Shown here piece by piece: positions 33,172 to 41,582 of a DNA stretch of 64,000 nt. The notes beneath the pieces were generated by a model. That model was not told the origin of the DNA and ran no database searches. It saw only the letters and a program-made list of their open reading frames with translations. A program made the translations under genes and the position numbers. The first letter of the stretch is position 1. Each line of letters starts with the position of its first letter. The DNA is taken from contig NZ_CP015612.1 in the NCBI RefSeq assembly GCF_002138415.1, positions 2,024,001 to 2,088,000 on the forward strand, in the 5' to 3' direction. Source of the DNA: Stenotrophomonas maltophilia. Its GTDB lineage: Bacteria; Pseudomonadota; Gammaproteobacteria; Xanthomonadales; Xanthomonadaceae.

Positions 33172-36100
33172 ATGGCACGTTTCTTCATCGATCGCCCGGT
33201 GTTCGCCTGGGTGCTGGCGATCTTCATCATCCTGGCCGGCGTGCTGGCGATTCCGCGCTTGGCCGTGGAGCGCTATCCGGCGGTCGCGCCGCCCAGCGTC
33301 AGCATCTACGCCAGCTACCCGGGTGCCAGCCCGCAGACGCTGAATGATGCGGTGGTCGGCCTGATCGAGCGCGAGCTGTCCAGCGTCAAGCACCTGCTGT
33401 ACTTCGAGTCGTCGGTGGACACATCCGGCGAAGCCTCGATCACCGCCACCTTCAAGCCCGGCACCAATCCGGAGCTGGCGCAGGTGGACGCACAGAACCG
33501 GATCAAGGCGATCGAGCCACGGCTGCCGCGCAGCGTGCGCCAGAACGGCCTGTTCGTGGAGGCCGCCGATTCGGGTTTCCTGATGCTGGTCGGCCTGCGT
33601 TCGCCGGACGCCAGCGTCAGCGAGGCGGCACTGGGCGACTTCATGGCGCGCAACATCATCGAGGAGCTGCGCCGCATCGATGGCGTCGGCCGTGTGCAGC
33701 TGTTCGGTGCCGAGCAGGCGATGCGCGTGTGGCTGGACCCGACCCGGTTGACCGGCTACGGCCTGACCATGGGCGATGTGGCCACCGCCATCGAGCAGCA
33801 GAACCTGGAGATCTCGCCCGGACGCATCGGTGATTCGCCGGGTGTTCCAGGCCAGCGCATCACCGTGCCGCTCAGCGCCGACGGCCAGTTGTCCACGCCG
33901 GAACAGTTCGCGGCGATCGTGCTGCGTGCCGGGGCCGACGGTTCGCGGGTGGTGCTGGGTGATGTCGCCCGCGTCGAACTGGGCGCACAGAGCTATGCCT
34001 GGGGCACCCGCGAGGATGGCCATCCGGCCACCGCCGCCGGCGTGCAGCTGCGTCCTGGCGCGAACGCGGTGCGCACGGCGTCGGCGGTGCGTGAGCGCAT
34101 GGCCGAGCTGGCACCGCTGCTGCCGCGCGGCGTGGAAGCGAGCATTCCGTTCGACACCGCGCCGTTCGTCAAGATCTCGATCCAGAAGGTGGTGCAGACG
34201 CTGCTGGAGGCGATGCTGCTGGTGTTCGCGGTGATGTACCTGTTCCTGCAGAACTGGCGCTACACGTTGATCCCGGCGCTGGTCGCACCGATCGCACTGC
34301 TGGGCACCTTCGCTGTGATGCTGGCGCTGGGCTTCTCGATCAACGTGCTGACCATGTTCGGCATGGTGCTGGCGATCGGCATCATCGTCGACGACGCGAT
34401 CGTGGTAGTCGAAGGCGTGGAACGGATCATGGCCGAAGAAGGGCTGCCACCGCGCGAGGCGACCATCAAGGCGATGCGTGAGCTGACCGGCGCAGTGATC
34501 GGCATCACCCTGGTGCTGACTGCAGTGTTCATCCCGATGGCGTTGGCCAGCGGTTCGGTGGGCGCGATCTACCGCCAGTTCACCGTGGCGATGGCGGTGT
34601 CGATCCTGTTCTCGGCGCTGCTGGCGTTGAGCCTGACGCCGGCGCTGTGCGCGACCTTGCTGCGCCCGAACACCCATGGCCACCATGGTCGTGGTGGGCT
34701 GTTCGGTGCCTTCAATCGTGGCTTCGAGAAGATGACCGGGCGCTACCAGCGTGGCGTGGCCTCGGTGCTGCAACGGAGCGGGCGGGTGATGGGTGTGTTC
34801 GCCGCACTGGTAGTGGCGCTCCTGCTGGGCCTGCACTGGTTGCCGGGTGCATTCCTGCCGGAAGAGGACCAGGGCTATTTCATGACCTCGATCCAGCTGC
34901 CGGCAGAAGCCACCGCCGAACGCACGCTGGCGGTGGTCGAAGCCTACGAACGGCATGTGGCCTCGCGTCCGGGTATCGGCTCCAACCAGTCGATCCTGGG
35001 CTACAGCTTCTCCGGTTCCGGCCCGAGCGCGGCGCTGACCTACACCATGCTCAAGGACTGGGGTGAGCGTGCAGGCGCCACCGCGGCCGGCGAGGTGGAG
35101 GCCGCGCAGAAGGCGATGGCCGCGATTGCCGAGGGCGAGGTGATGAGTGTGATGCCCCCGGCGATCGACAGCCTGGGCCGTTCGTCCGGGTTCTCGCTGG
35201 CCCTGCAGGCGCGTACCGGGCAGAGCCAGGCCGAACTGCGCGCGGCCCTGCAGCAGCTGCTGAAGCTGGCCGAGGCCAGTCCGCTGCTGTCGGAAGTGCA
35301 TGCCGATGGCCTGCCGGCCGGCACCAGCGTGCGGCTGGACATCGACCGGGCCAAGGCCGAGGCGATGGGTGTGGGCTTCGAACACATCAGCAGCACGCTG
35401 TCGGCGGCAATGGGCTCGCAGTACGTCAATGATTTCCCCAACAAGGGCCGGTTGCAGCAGGTGATCCTGCAGGCCGATGCGCCGCATCGCATGGAACTGG
35501 AGGATGTGCTGAAGCTGTACGTGCGCAACAGCGAGGGCGGCATGGTGGCGCTGTCAGAACTGGTGACCCCGCACTGGACCGAGGCGCCGTTGCAGCTGCA
35601 GCGCTATCTCGGCTTCCCGGCGCTGAATCTGTCCGGCGCACCGGCCTCCGGCGTGTCGACCGGTCAGGCCATGGCGGAGATGGAGCGGTTGGCCGGGAAG
35701 CTGCCGTCCGGCTTCGCCCTGCAGTGGACCAGCCAGTCGCTGCAGGAGCGCGAATCGGGCGCGCAGGCGCCGTGGCTGTTGCTGCTGTCGATGCTGGTGG
35801 TGTTCCTGGTGCTGGCGGCGCTGTATGAGAGCTGGTCGATCCCGCTGGCGGTGATGCTGGTGGTGCCGCTGGGTCTGCTCGGTGCGGTCGCCGCCGTGTT
35901 GTTGCGCGGCATGCCCAACGACGTGTTCTTCAAGGTCGGCATGATCACCGTGATCGGGCTGTCGGCGAAGAACGCGATCCTCATCGTCGAGTTCGCGCGG
36001 CAGCTGCAGCAGCAGGGACGCGGACTGGTCGAGGCGGCACTGGAGGCGGCGCGCCTGCGCCTGCGGCCGATCGTGATGACCTCGCTGGCGTTCGCGCTGG

Positions 36101-36321
36101 GCGTGGTGCCGCTGATGCTGGCGCAGGGCGCGTCGAAGGAAACCCAGCAGGCGATTGGAACCGGTGTGTTCGGCGGCATGGTCAGTGCGACCGTGCTTGC
36201 GGTGTTCTTCGTGCCGGTCTTCTATGTAGTGGTGCAGGGCGCGCGGCAGTGGATCGCGCAACGCCTGCGCAGGCGCCGGCCGATGCCGGGAGGAACCGTG
36301 GATGGAACGGAACATCGTTGA
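33172..36321 (+). CDS. smeZ: RND multidrug efflux transporter (SmeZ type, HAE1 family)
   Basis: A 1,049-residue inner-membrane proton antiporter with 12 helices and two large periplasmic loops. The proton relay is intact: Asp407 and Asp408 in IIVDDAIVVVE, and Lys933 in GLSAKNAILIVEFARQ, matching the AcrB layout. The N-terminus MARFFIDRPVFAWVLAI is typical of HAE1 pumps. The gene follows smeY by 36 bp with AGGGAA upstream, and its last 20 bp overlap the next small gene. Export is driven by proton entry; the substrate range is taken from the literature on SmeYZ, not from this sequence. Confidence 0.92.
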   Translation: MARFFIDRPVFAWVLAIFIILAGVLAIPRLAVERYPAVAPPSVSIYASYPGASPQTLNDAVVGLIERELSSVKHLLYFESSVDTSGEASITATFKPGTNPELAQVDAQNRIKAIEPRLPRSVRQNGLFVEAADSGFLMLVGLRSPDASVSEAALGDFMARNIIEELRRIDGVGRVQLFGAEQAMRVWLDPTRLTGYGLTMGDVATAIEQQNLEISPGRIGDSPGVPGQRITVPLSADGQLSTPEQFAAIVLRAGADGSRVVLGDVARVELGAQSYAWGTREDGHPATAAGVQLRPGANAVRTASAVRERMAELAPLLPRGVEASIPFDTAPFVKISIQKVVQTLLEAMLLVFAVMYLFLQNWRYTLIPALVAPIALLGTFAVMLALGFSINVLTMFGMVLAIGIIVDDAIVVVEGVERIMAEEGLPPREATIKAMRELTGAVIGITLVLTAVFIPMALASGSVGAIYRQFTVAMAVSILFSALLALSLTPALCATLLRPNTHGHHGRGGLFGAFNRGFEKMTGRYQRGVASVLQRSGRVMGVFAALVVALLLGLHWLPGAFLPEEDQGYFMTSIQLPAEATAERTLAVVEAYERHVASRPGIGSNQSILGYSFSGSGPSAALTYTMLKDWGERAGATAAGEVEAAQKAMAAIAEGEVMSVMPPAIDSLGRSSGFSLALQARTGQSQAELRAALQQLLKLAEASPLLSEVHADGLPAGTSVRLDIDRAKAEAMGVGFEHISSTLSAAMGSQYVNDFPNKGRLQQVILQADAPHRMELEDVLKLYVRNSEGGMVALSELVTPHWTEAPLQLQRYLGFPALNLSGAPASGVSTGQAMAEMERLAGKLPSGFALQWTSQSLQERESGAQAPWLLLLSMLVVFLVLAALYESWSIPLAVMLVVPLGLLGAVAAVLLRGMPNDVFFKVGMITVIGLSAKNAILIVEFARQLQQQGRGLVEAALEAARLRLRPIVMTSLAFALGVVPLMLAQGASKETQQAIGTGVFGGMVSATVLAVFFVPVFYVVVQGARQWIAQRLRRRRPMPGGTVDGTEHR

Positions 36322-36694
36322 AGATCTGCACGAGCAACAGTTGATGGTGCTGGAGCAGCGCCTGTGCGCAGCGCTGCTGCAAAATGATCACGATGCGCTG
36401 ACCGCGCTGGTATCGCCGGCCTTGTTCATGATGGATGGCCACGGCGGGCGCATGCTCGATCTGCCCTGGCTGGGCGATTGGCTGGCCGGTGGCCTGCAGG
36501 TACGAAGCCTGCAGCTGCACACGGTGGAAACGCTGCTGTGTGGCCGCCTGGCGCTGCTGTCCAGCAATGTGCGCTTGTCGGTGTGCGAGCAGGGCCAGGA
36601 GCGCGAGCTGAAACTGCGCCTGCTGCGGGTCTGGACCTGCAGTTCCGGCGACAGCGGCGCGCAGCTGCTGTCGATGGCGGTGCTGGCCGCATGA
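36302..36694 (+). CDS. Small NTF2/SnoaL-like protein coupled to the RND pump
   Basis: 130 residues, starting 20 bp inside the end of the pump gene, so translation is coupled. The pattern (N-terminal helix LHEQQLMVLEQRLCAALLQNDHDALTALVSPALFMMDGHG, read in two parts, then alternating strands) resembles DUF4440/SnoaL-like nuclear-transport-factor-2 folds. There is no signal peptide or membrane segment, so it should be cytoplasmic. No catalytic residues can be named. It might bind a pump substrate or product, or simply ride with the operon. Confidence 0.65.
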   Translation: MERNIVEDLHEQQLMVLEQRLCAALLQNDHDALTALVSPALFMMDGHGGRMLDLPWLGDWLAGGLQVRSLQLHTVETLLCGRLALLSSNVRLSVCEQGQERELKLRLLRVWTCSSGDSGAQLLSMAVLAA

Positions 36695-36778
36695 ACGCGG
36701 TCAGGCCCCTTTCAGGCCCCGCTCACCGGCAGGTGGTAGGGTCGAAGAATCTCTGTAGCGTCGACAAGGAGTCGAGCC

Positions 36779-37471
36779 ATGCGTGTAGTTCCCAGTCTGT
36801 TGGCAGCCTCCCTCGGGTTGGTGCTGGCCGCGTGCCAGCCGGCCCAACCGCCCGCCGCGGGCGGCACTGATGCCCCGCCTTCCACGCCGCAGCCGAGCGT
36901 CAGCACCGAAGGTGGCAGCGAGACCGCCTACCAGTGTGGTGATCTGGACGTGCGCGCGACCTTCAATGGTGAGGATGCGGCCACGGTGGTGATCGGCGAA
37001 CGCACCTTCGCCATGACTTCCGAGCGCGCGGCATCCGGCGCCAAGTATGGCGATGGCCAGGGCAACAGCTTCTGGACCAAGGGCAGTGATGACGGCCTGC
37101 TGAGCCTGAAGGGCGAGGCGGACCGCGAGTGCCATGTGGTCGAAGCCACTGAAGGCGATGGCAGCGCCGGCAATGCTGCGTTCCGTGCCACCGGCAATGA
37201 GCCCGGCTGGCTGGCAGTTGTCGACGGCGACACGCCGGGCCTGCAGGTGGAAGTGGATTATGGTGAGCGTCGCTTCGATGTCGCCAAGCCCACCGAAGGT
37301 GCTGATGGCTGGAGTGGCAAGGCATCCGATGGCACCGACGTGAAGCTCAGCTTCCAGCGCACCACCTGCCAGGACGACATGAGTGGCGAGGCATTCGATG
37401 CCAAGGTGAACCTGACCATCGGCACCCGCCAGTACCACGGCTGTGGCAACTTCGGCGCGAAGCAGCCGTAA
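36779..37471 (+). CDS. Lipoprotein with MliC-like and COG3650-like domains
   Basis: 230 residues. The lipobox VLAAC puts lipidation at Cys19, followed by a Pro-rich linker (20-48). Residues 50-121 resemble the C-type lysozyme inhibitor fold (YQCGDLDVRATF, WTKGSDDGLLSLKG, with Cys53 and Cys118 able to pair). Residues ~134-226 resemble COG3650 (FRATGNEPGWLAVVDGD and a late CQDDMSGEAFDAKV / YHGCG pair of cysteines). It is probably an outer-membrane or periplasmic-facing lysozyme inhibitor. AAGGAG (36766-36771) sets the start. The domain calls are by pattern. Confidence 0.75.
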   Translation: MRVVPSLLAASLGLVLAACQPAQPPAAGGTDAPPSTPQPSVSTEGGSETAYQCGDLDVRATFNGEDAATVVIGERTFAMTSERAASGAKYGDGQGNSFWTKGSDDGLLSLKGEADRECHVVEATEGDGSAGNAAFRATGNEPGWLAVVDGDTPGLQVEVDYGERRFDVAKPTEGADGWSGKASDGTDVKLSFQRTTCQDDMSGEAFDAKVNLTIGTRQYHGCGNFGAKQP

Positions 37472-37478
37472 GCCCTCT

Positions 37479-37551
37479 GTAGAGCCGAGCCCACGCTCGG
37501 CTGCGTTGTGCTCTGCACAGACACTGCAGCTGAGCGTGGGCTCGGCTCTAC
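37479..37551. repeat. SMAG/REP inverted pair between the lipoprotein gene and efpL
   Basis: GTAGAGCCGAGCCCACGCTCGGC and an inverse copy ending CGGCTCTAC, the same subfamily as 25001-25067. It lies between convergent genes. A further hairpin, CTGCTTG...CAAGCAG, is at 37573-37607. Confidence 0.8.
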
Positions 37552-37635
37552 ACCACTGCTATCAACGATGCGCTGCTTGCTGCCTGCGGCGAGCACGCCG
37601 CAAGCAGGGACAGGCAGCCGATCAGCGCAAGGCGC

Positions 37636-38202
37636 TTAGTCGGCACGGCCAGCGAATTCGCCGGTGGCGGTGTTCACCAGCACGCGCTCGCCGTTGACGA
37701 TGTACTCCGGCACCATGATTTCGATGCCGGTGTTGAGCTTGGCCGGCTTCGGGCGCTTGGTGGCGGTGCCACCCTTCAGTTCCGGCGGGGTCTCGATCAC
37801 TTCCAGCACCACCGAGGCCGGCAGCTGGATCGCCACCGGCTGCTCGTCGATCACTTGCACGTAGATGCCGGTCAGGCCATCGGTGATGTAGCCGGCGTCG
37901 TCGCCGATCACGTCCGCGTCCAGGGTGTAGGGGGTGTAGTCCTCGTCATCGAGGAACACGAAGGCATCGCCGTCCTTGTACGAATAGGTGGACTGGCGGC
38001 GCAGCAGTTCGACCTCGACCAGGTTGTCGTCGGCATCGAAGCTGGCGTCGAGCTTGTTGCCGCCCGGCACGCTGTACATGATGAAGCGGAAGCGGACGTT
38101 GCCGCCGCGACCCTGCGGCGAGCTGCGCTCGATGTCGCGGATCTGGTACACGCCGTTGTTGAACTCGACGACGTTGCCCTTCTTGATGTCGTTGGCTTTC
38201 AT
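37636..38202 (-). CDS. efpL: Elongation factor P-like protein EfpL (YeiP)
   Basis: 188 residues with the three beta-barrel domains of EF-P. Domain I carries the loop SPQGRGG (Arg32) in place of the modified lysine tip of EF-P, as in the YeiP/EfpL branch. [14 protein letters not shown] and the C-terminal [20 protein letters not shown] / TGEFAGRAD are family-typical. It helps ribosomes through difficult proline-containing stretches. It is the last gene of a leftward series but has its own 49-bp upstream gap. Confidence 0.9.
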   Translation of the reverse strand: MKANDIKKGNVVEFNNGVYQIRDIERSSPQGRGGNVRFRFIMYSVPGGNKLDASFDADDNLVEVELLRRQSTYSYKDGDAFVFLDDEDYTPYTLDADVIGDDAGYITDGLTGIYVQVIDEQPVAIQLPASVVLEVIETPPELKGGTATKRPKPAKLNTGIEIMVPEYIVNGERVLVNTATGEFAGRAD

Positions 38203-38251
38203 GGTGATCTAGGTCGTTGGGGGAGGGCGCCGTCCCGGCGCCCGGGGGGAA

Positions 38252-39022
38252 TCACTTCGGAGCGAGGCGGGTAGCGCCGTCCAGGCGGATGGTCTCGCCA
38301 TTGAGGTAGGTGTTGCCGAGGATGAAGCCGACCAGGCTGGCGAAGTCTTCCGGCTTGCCCAGGCGCGACGGGAACGGAATCGAGGCGGCCAGCGACTGCT
38401 GCACGGCCTCGGGCATGCCGTCCACCATCGGCGTCCAGAACACGCCTGGAGCAATCGTATTGACGCGGATGCCGAAGCGCGACAGTTCGCGCGCCATCGG
38501 CAGCGTCATCGACACCACGCCACCCTTGCTGGCGGCATACGCGGCCTGGCCGATCTGGCCTTCGTAGGCGGCGATGCTGGCGGTGTTGATGATCACGCCG
38601 CGCTCGCCATCGGTACCGGCCTCGTTGTGCTGCATGCGGTTGGCCGCGGCCTTGGCCACGTTGAAGCTGCCGACCAGGTTGACCATCACCGTGCCCTGGA
38701 AGCCGGCCAGCGGCATCGGGCCTTCCTTGCCGAGCACGCGACCAGCGCCGAGGATGCCGGCGCAGTTCATCGCCACGTTCAGGCCGCCGAGGAAATCGTG
38801 GGCCTGGTCGATGGCTGCCGAGACGGCCGCTTCATCACTGACGTTGACGTTGAAATAGCGGGCCGCGTCGGCGCCCAGCCCGGCAACGGCGGCGGCACCC
38901 TTTTCGTCGTTGAGGTCGAACAGGGCCACCTTGCCGCCCTGGGCGACGAGGTGCTGGGCCACGGCCAGGCCGAGGCCGGAGACGCCGCCAGTGATCACGG
39001 CACGTACGGAAGACAGCTGCAT
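38252..39022 (-). CDS. Short-chain dehydrogenase, 3-hydroxyacyl-CoA dehydrogenase type 2-like
   Basis: 256 residues with a complete classical SDR fold. The cofactor motif is TGGVSGLGLAVA and the NAG-like motif is MNCAGI. The catalytic triad lies in NTASIAAYEGQIGQAAYAAS then K (Ser, Tyr, Lys). PMPLAGFQGTVMVNLVGSFN is characteristic of the HSD17B10/3-hydroxy-2-methylbutyryl-CoA dehydrogenase branch used in isoleucine and fatty acid breakdown, which fits the acyl-CoA genes next to it. Substrate inferred. 100 bp separate it from the HMG-CoA lyase gene. Confidence 0.85.
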   Translation of the reverse strand: MQLSSVRAVITGGVSGLGLAVAQHLVAQGGKVALFDLNDEKGAAAVAGLGADAARYFNVNVSDEAAVSAAIDQAHDFLGGLNVAMNCAGILGAGRVLGKEGPMPLAGFQGTVMVNLVGSFNVAKAAANRMQHNEAGTDGERGVIINTASIAAYEGQIGQAAYAASKGGVVSMTLPMARELSRFGIRVNTIAPGVFWTPMVDGMPEAVQQSLAASIPFPSRLGKPEDFASLVGFILGNTYLNGETIRLDGATRLAPK

Positions 39023-39122
39023 TGAACGGTCCTGCAGGTTCGAGAATCGCCGATTCTAACGGAAGCCGCGACCGTCGCCGTTGTGCACTGCGCCGCCTTT
39101 GCGGGGCGGCGCAGTGCGGTGG

Positions 39123-40019
39123 TCAACCGGCCGCGGCCAACGCCTGCCCGGTGCGGCTGGCAGTGGCGCGGCCGAGCAGGCCGGCCAGCCAGCGACCGGT
39201 CTCGGCCAGTGCCGGCAGGTCCACGCCGCTGTCCAGGCCCAGGCCCTGCAGCAGGTAGACCACATCCTCGCTGGCGACGTTGCCGCTGGCGCCCTTGGCA
39301 TACGGGCAGCCACCGGCGCCGGACACCGCGCTGTCGACCACGCGCACGCCTTCTTCCAGGCAGGTGGCGATGTTGGCAATGGCCTGGCCGTAGGTGTCGT
39401 GGAAGTGCACGGCCAGTGCCGCCATTGGAATCTCGGCGGCAACCGCCTGCAGCATCGCCCGTGCCTTGCGCGGGGTGCCGACGCCGATGGTGTCGCCCAG
39501 CGAGATTTCGTAACAGCCCATCTGGTGCAGGGCACGCGCCACCCGCACCACGTCGGCCAGTGGCACCTCGCCCTGGTAGGGGCAGCCGAGTACGGTGGAC
39601 ACGTAACCGCGCACGCGCACGCCATCGGCGGCGGCGCGGCGCAGGATCGGCTCGAACCGGGCCAGCGATTCGTCGATGCCGGCATTGGTGTTGGTGCGGT
39701 TGAACGCCTCGGACGCTGCGGTGAACACCGCCACTTCCTCCACGCCCACCGCGCGGGCGCGGTCGTAGCCCTGTTCGTTCGGTACCAGCACCGGGTAGTG
39801 GATGCCGGGCCGGCGCTGGATGCCGGCATAGACCTCGGCGGCGTCGGCCAGCTGCGGGATCCACTTCGGGCTGACGAAGCTGGTCGCCTCGATGCTGCGC
39901 AGACCGGTGGCCGACAGGCGGTTGATCAGTTCGATCTTGTCGGCGGCGGACACCGACTGCTTTTCGTTCTGCAGGCCGTCACGCGGGCCGACCTCGACGA
40001 TGCGGACGTAGTCGCTCAT
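39123..40019 (-). CDS. mvaB: Hydroxymethylglutaryl-CoA lyase
   Basis: 298 residues, TIM-barrel lyase splitting HMG-CoA to acetoacetate and acetyl-CoA, the last step of leucine breakdown (also called liuE). Motifs are EVGPRDGLQNEK (metal and substrate), EISLGDTIGVGTP, VHFHDTYGQA (metal-binding His pair) and the catalytic Cys loop SGAGGCPYAKGASGNVASED. Its ATG overlaps the VOC gene stop by 4 bp. The start MSDYVRIVEV at 40019 is chosen because the upstream extension is not family-like. Confidence 0.94.
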   Translation of the reverse strand: MSDYVRIVEVGPRDGLQNEKQSVSAADKIELINRLSATGLRSIEATSFVSPKWIPQLADAAEVYAGIQRRPGIHYPVLVPNEQGYDRARAVGVEEVAVFTAASEAFNRTNTNAGIDESLARFEPILRRAAADGVRVRGYVSTVLGCPYQGEVPLADVVRVARALHQMGCYEISLGDTIGVGTPRKARAMLQAVAAEIPMAALAVHFHDTYGQAIANIATCLEEGVRVVDSAVSGAGGCPYAKGASGNVASEDVVYLLQGLGLDSGVDLPALAETGRWLAGLLGRATASRTGQALAAAG

Positions 40020-40417
40020 GCGGCCACCTCGTTGACGGGGCGATGGCAGACCGCCTCGATGTTGTTGCCCTCCGGGTCGAGCACGAAGGCGCCGTAGTAG
40101 TCCGGGTGGTACCACGGGCGCAGGCCCGGCGCGCCGTTGTCGCGGCCGCCGGCGGCGAGGGCGGCGGCATGGAAGGCGTCCACCTGGTCTCGGCTGGTGC
40201 AGGCGAAGGCGACATGCACGCCGTGGCTGGCGGCGCCGCCATTGCCGAGCCAGAAGAACGGCTTGCCGTCGCTGCCGAAGCCGATGTGATCGTGCGCGCC
40301 GGTCTGTTCGGCGGTGACTTCCATCACCACGCCGATCTGCAATGGCGCCAGCGCCTGCAGGAAGAAGGTCTTGCTGCGCGCCAGGTCGGCGCTGGTCAAA
40401 CCAAGATGATCGAGCAT
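40016..40417 (-). CDS. VOC-superfamily protein (glyoxalase/bleomycin-resistance fold)
   Basis: 133 residues with the two beta-alpha-beta-beta-beta repeats of vicinal oxygen chelate proteins. MLDHLGLTSADLARSKTFF has the first metal His, HGVHVAFAC the second, and YGAFVLDPEGNNIEAVCH the C-terminal acidic ligand. The position between two leucine-degradation genes with a 4-bp overlap (ATGA) with mvaB suggests an operon role. The substrate is unknown; the small VOC class includes many uncharacterised proteins. Confidence 0.8.
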   Translation of the reverse strand: MLDHLGLTSADLARSKTFFLQALAPLQIGVVMEVTAEQTGAHDHIGFGSDGKPFFWLGNGGAASHGVHVAFACTSRDQVDAFHAAALAAGGRDNGAPGLRPWYHPDYYGAFVLDPEGNNIEAVCHRPVNEVAA

Positions 40418-40419
40418 GT

Positions 40420-41208
40420 TCAGGCTTCCGTGACCCAATGGGGGGCGCGCTTGTCGAGGAAGGCGCCCAGGCCTTCCTGGCCCTCGGCGGACACCCGCAG
40501 GCGCGCGATCAGGGCGGCATTATCCCGATCCAGCGCGTCGCGGTCATGGCTGTCGCGGACCTGCCGGACCAGCTGCTTGGCGGTGGACGAGGCGATCGGG
40601 CCGGCCTTGTCGAGCAGGGCCAGCTGCCGCTCCAGCGCCTCGTCCAGGCGCTCGGGCTCGACCAGCTGGTGGACCAGGCCGATGCGCAGGGCGGTATCGG
40701 CGTCGAAGTGCTCGCCGGTGGCGAACCAGCGCCGCGCCTGGCGTGGGCCGATGGCCTCGATCACGTAGGGCGAGATCACCGCCGGCAGCAGGCCGAGGCG
40801 GCTTTCGGTCAGGCCGAAGCGGGCCGAGGTGCTGGCGATGGCGATGTCGCAGCAGGCAACCAGGCCGACGCCGCCACCGAAGGCCGCGCCGTGGACCCGG
40901 GCCAGGGTCGGCTTGGGCAGCTCGTCCAGGGTGCGCATCAGTCGCGCCAAGGCCAGCGAGTCCTCGCGGTTGTCGGCCTCGCTGGCGGCGGCCATGCCGC
41001 GCATCCACTGCATGTCGGCACCGGCCGAGAAGGAGGCGCCGTGGCCGGCCACCACCACGGCCCGGACCGAATCATCGCGGCCGGCGGCTTCCAGTGCGGC
41101 GGTCAGCCGGGCGATCAGGCTGGCGTCAAAGGCGTTGTGCAGCTCCGGCCGGTTCAGCCAGAGGGTGAGGACGGCGCCACGGCGCTCGATCTGCAAAGCA
41201 TCGTTCAT
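40420..41208 (-). CDS. liuC: Enoyl-CoA hydratase/isomerase, probable methylglutaconyl-CoA hydratase
   Basis: A 262-residue crotonase-fold protein. The oxyanion-hole blocks are ASFSAGADMQWMRGMA and HGAAFGGGVGLVACCDIAIA. A conserved Glu lies in FGLTESRLGLLPAVISPYV. The M(Q)WM-type signature after AGAD and the adjacent HMG-CoA lyase favour 3-methylglutaconyl-CoA hydratase of leucine catabolism. liuA, liuB and liuD are not in this window. It is the first gene of the leftward operon, divergent from feoA, with a -10-like TATGAT and a palindrome in its promoter. Confidence 0.85.
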   Translation of the reverse strand: MNDALQIERRGAVLTLWLNRPELHNAFDASLIARLTAALEAAGRDDSVRAVVVAGHGASFSAGADMQWMRGMAAASEADNREDSLALARLMRTLDELPKPTLARVHGAAFGGGVGLVACCDIAIASTSARFGLTESRLGLLPAVISPYVIEAIGPRQARRWFATGEHFDADTALRIGLVHQLVEPERLDEALERQLALLDKAGPIASSTAKQLVRQVRDSHDRDALDRDNAALIARLRVSAEGQEGLGAFLDKRAPHWVTEA

Positions 41209-41224
41209 GGGATTCCAGGGTCAC

Positions 41225-41240
41225 TCCATACCTGTATGGA
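41225..41240. promoter_or_regulatory. Palindrome in the liuC promoter
   Basis: TCCATAC-CT-GTATGGA, 7-bp arms, directly downstream of a minus-strand TATGAT (41245-41240). A dyad over the start of transcription is the usual place for a repressor such as a TetR-family protein. The regulator is unknown. Confidence 0.4.
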
Positions 41241-41289
41241 TCATAGCGGGCCATTGGTCATGGGCCATGACGCGACGCGGGAATGTTAG

Positions 41290-41308
41290 AATCGAGAACC
41301 ATTTACAT
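41290..41308. promoter_or_regulatory. Candidate Fur box upstream of feoA
   Basis: AATCGAGAACCATTTACAT resembles the Xanthomonadaceae-style Fur site (GAGAATCATTTGC-like) and overlaps a TAGAAT -10-like element at 41287-41292. It lies 20-40 bp before feoA, where iron repression is expected. Confidence 0.4.
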
Positions 41309-41327
41309 CCAGCAGAGAACACGCTAG

Positions 41328-41582
41328 ATGACGCTGTCCGAACTGCCGCTGCACACCTCGGCCGTGGTCGAGTCCGTGCAGGACCTGCATGCCAACGATG
41401 CCATTGCCCGTCGCCTGCGCGAGCTGGGTTTCGTGAAGGGCGAGGAGGTGCGCCTGGTGGCCAAGGGCCCGGTGGGTGGGGAGCCGCTGCTGGTGCAGGT
41501 CGGGTTCACCCGGTTCGCGCTGCGGATCAGTGAAGCCAAGCGCGTCGTGGTCGACGCCAACCGCCAGGAGCGTCGCGCATGA
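41328..41582 (+). CDS. feoA: Ferrous iron transport protein A
   Basis: An 84-residue SH3-like cytoplasmic protein that supports FeoB. The pattern MTLSELPLHTSAVVESV, RRLRELGFVKGEEVRLVAKG and RISEAKRVVVD is typical. It is the first gene of the feo operon and overlaps feoB by 4 bp. A possible Fur box lies just upstream. Length is normal for FeoA. Confidence 0.93.
   Translation: MTLSELPLHTSAVVESVQDLHANDAIARRLRELGFVKGEEVRLVAKGPVGGEPLLVQVGFTRFALRISEAKRVVVDANRQERRA

Noticed and set aside
32641..35487. 948-codon open frame opposite the RND pump genes
   Set aside because: Crosses two recognised genes in antisense with no signature; a shadow of codon bias.
37573..37607. Hairpin CTGCTTG...CAAGCAG as the efpL terminator
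   Set aside because: It has no T-run on either side; the nearby SMAG pair is a better candidate for the 3' end.
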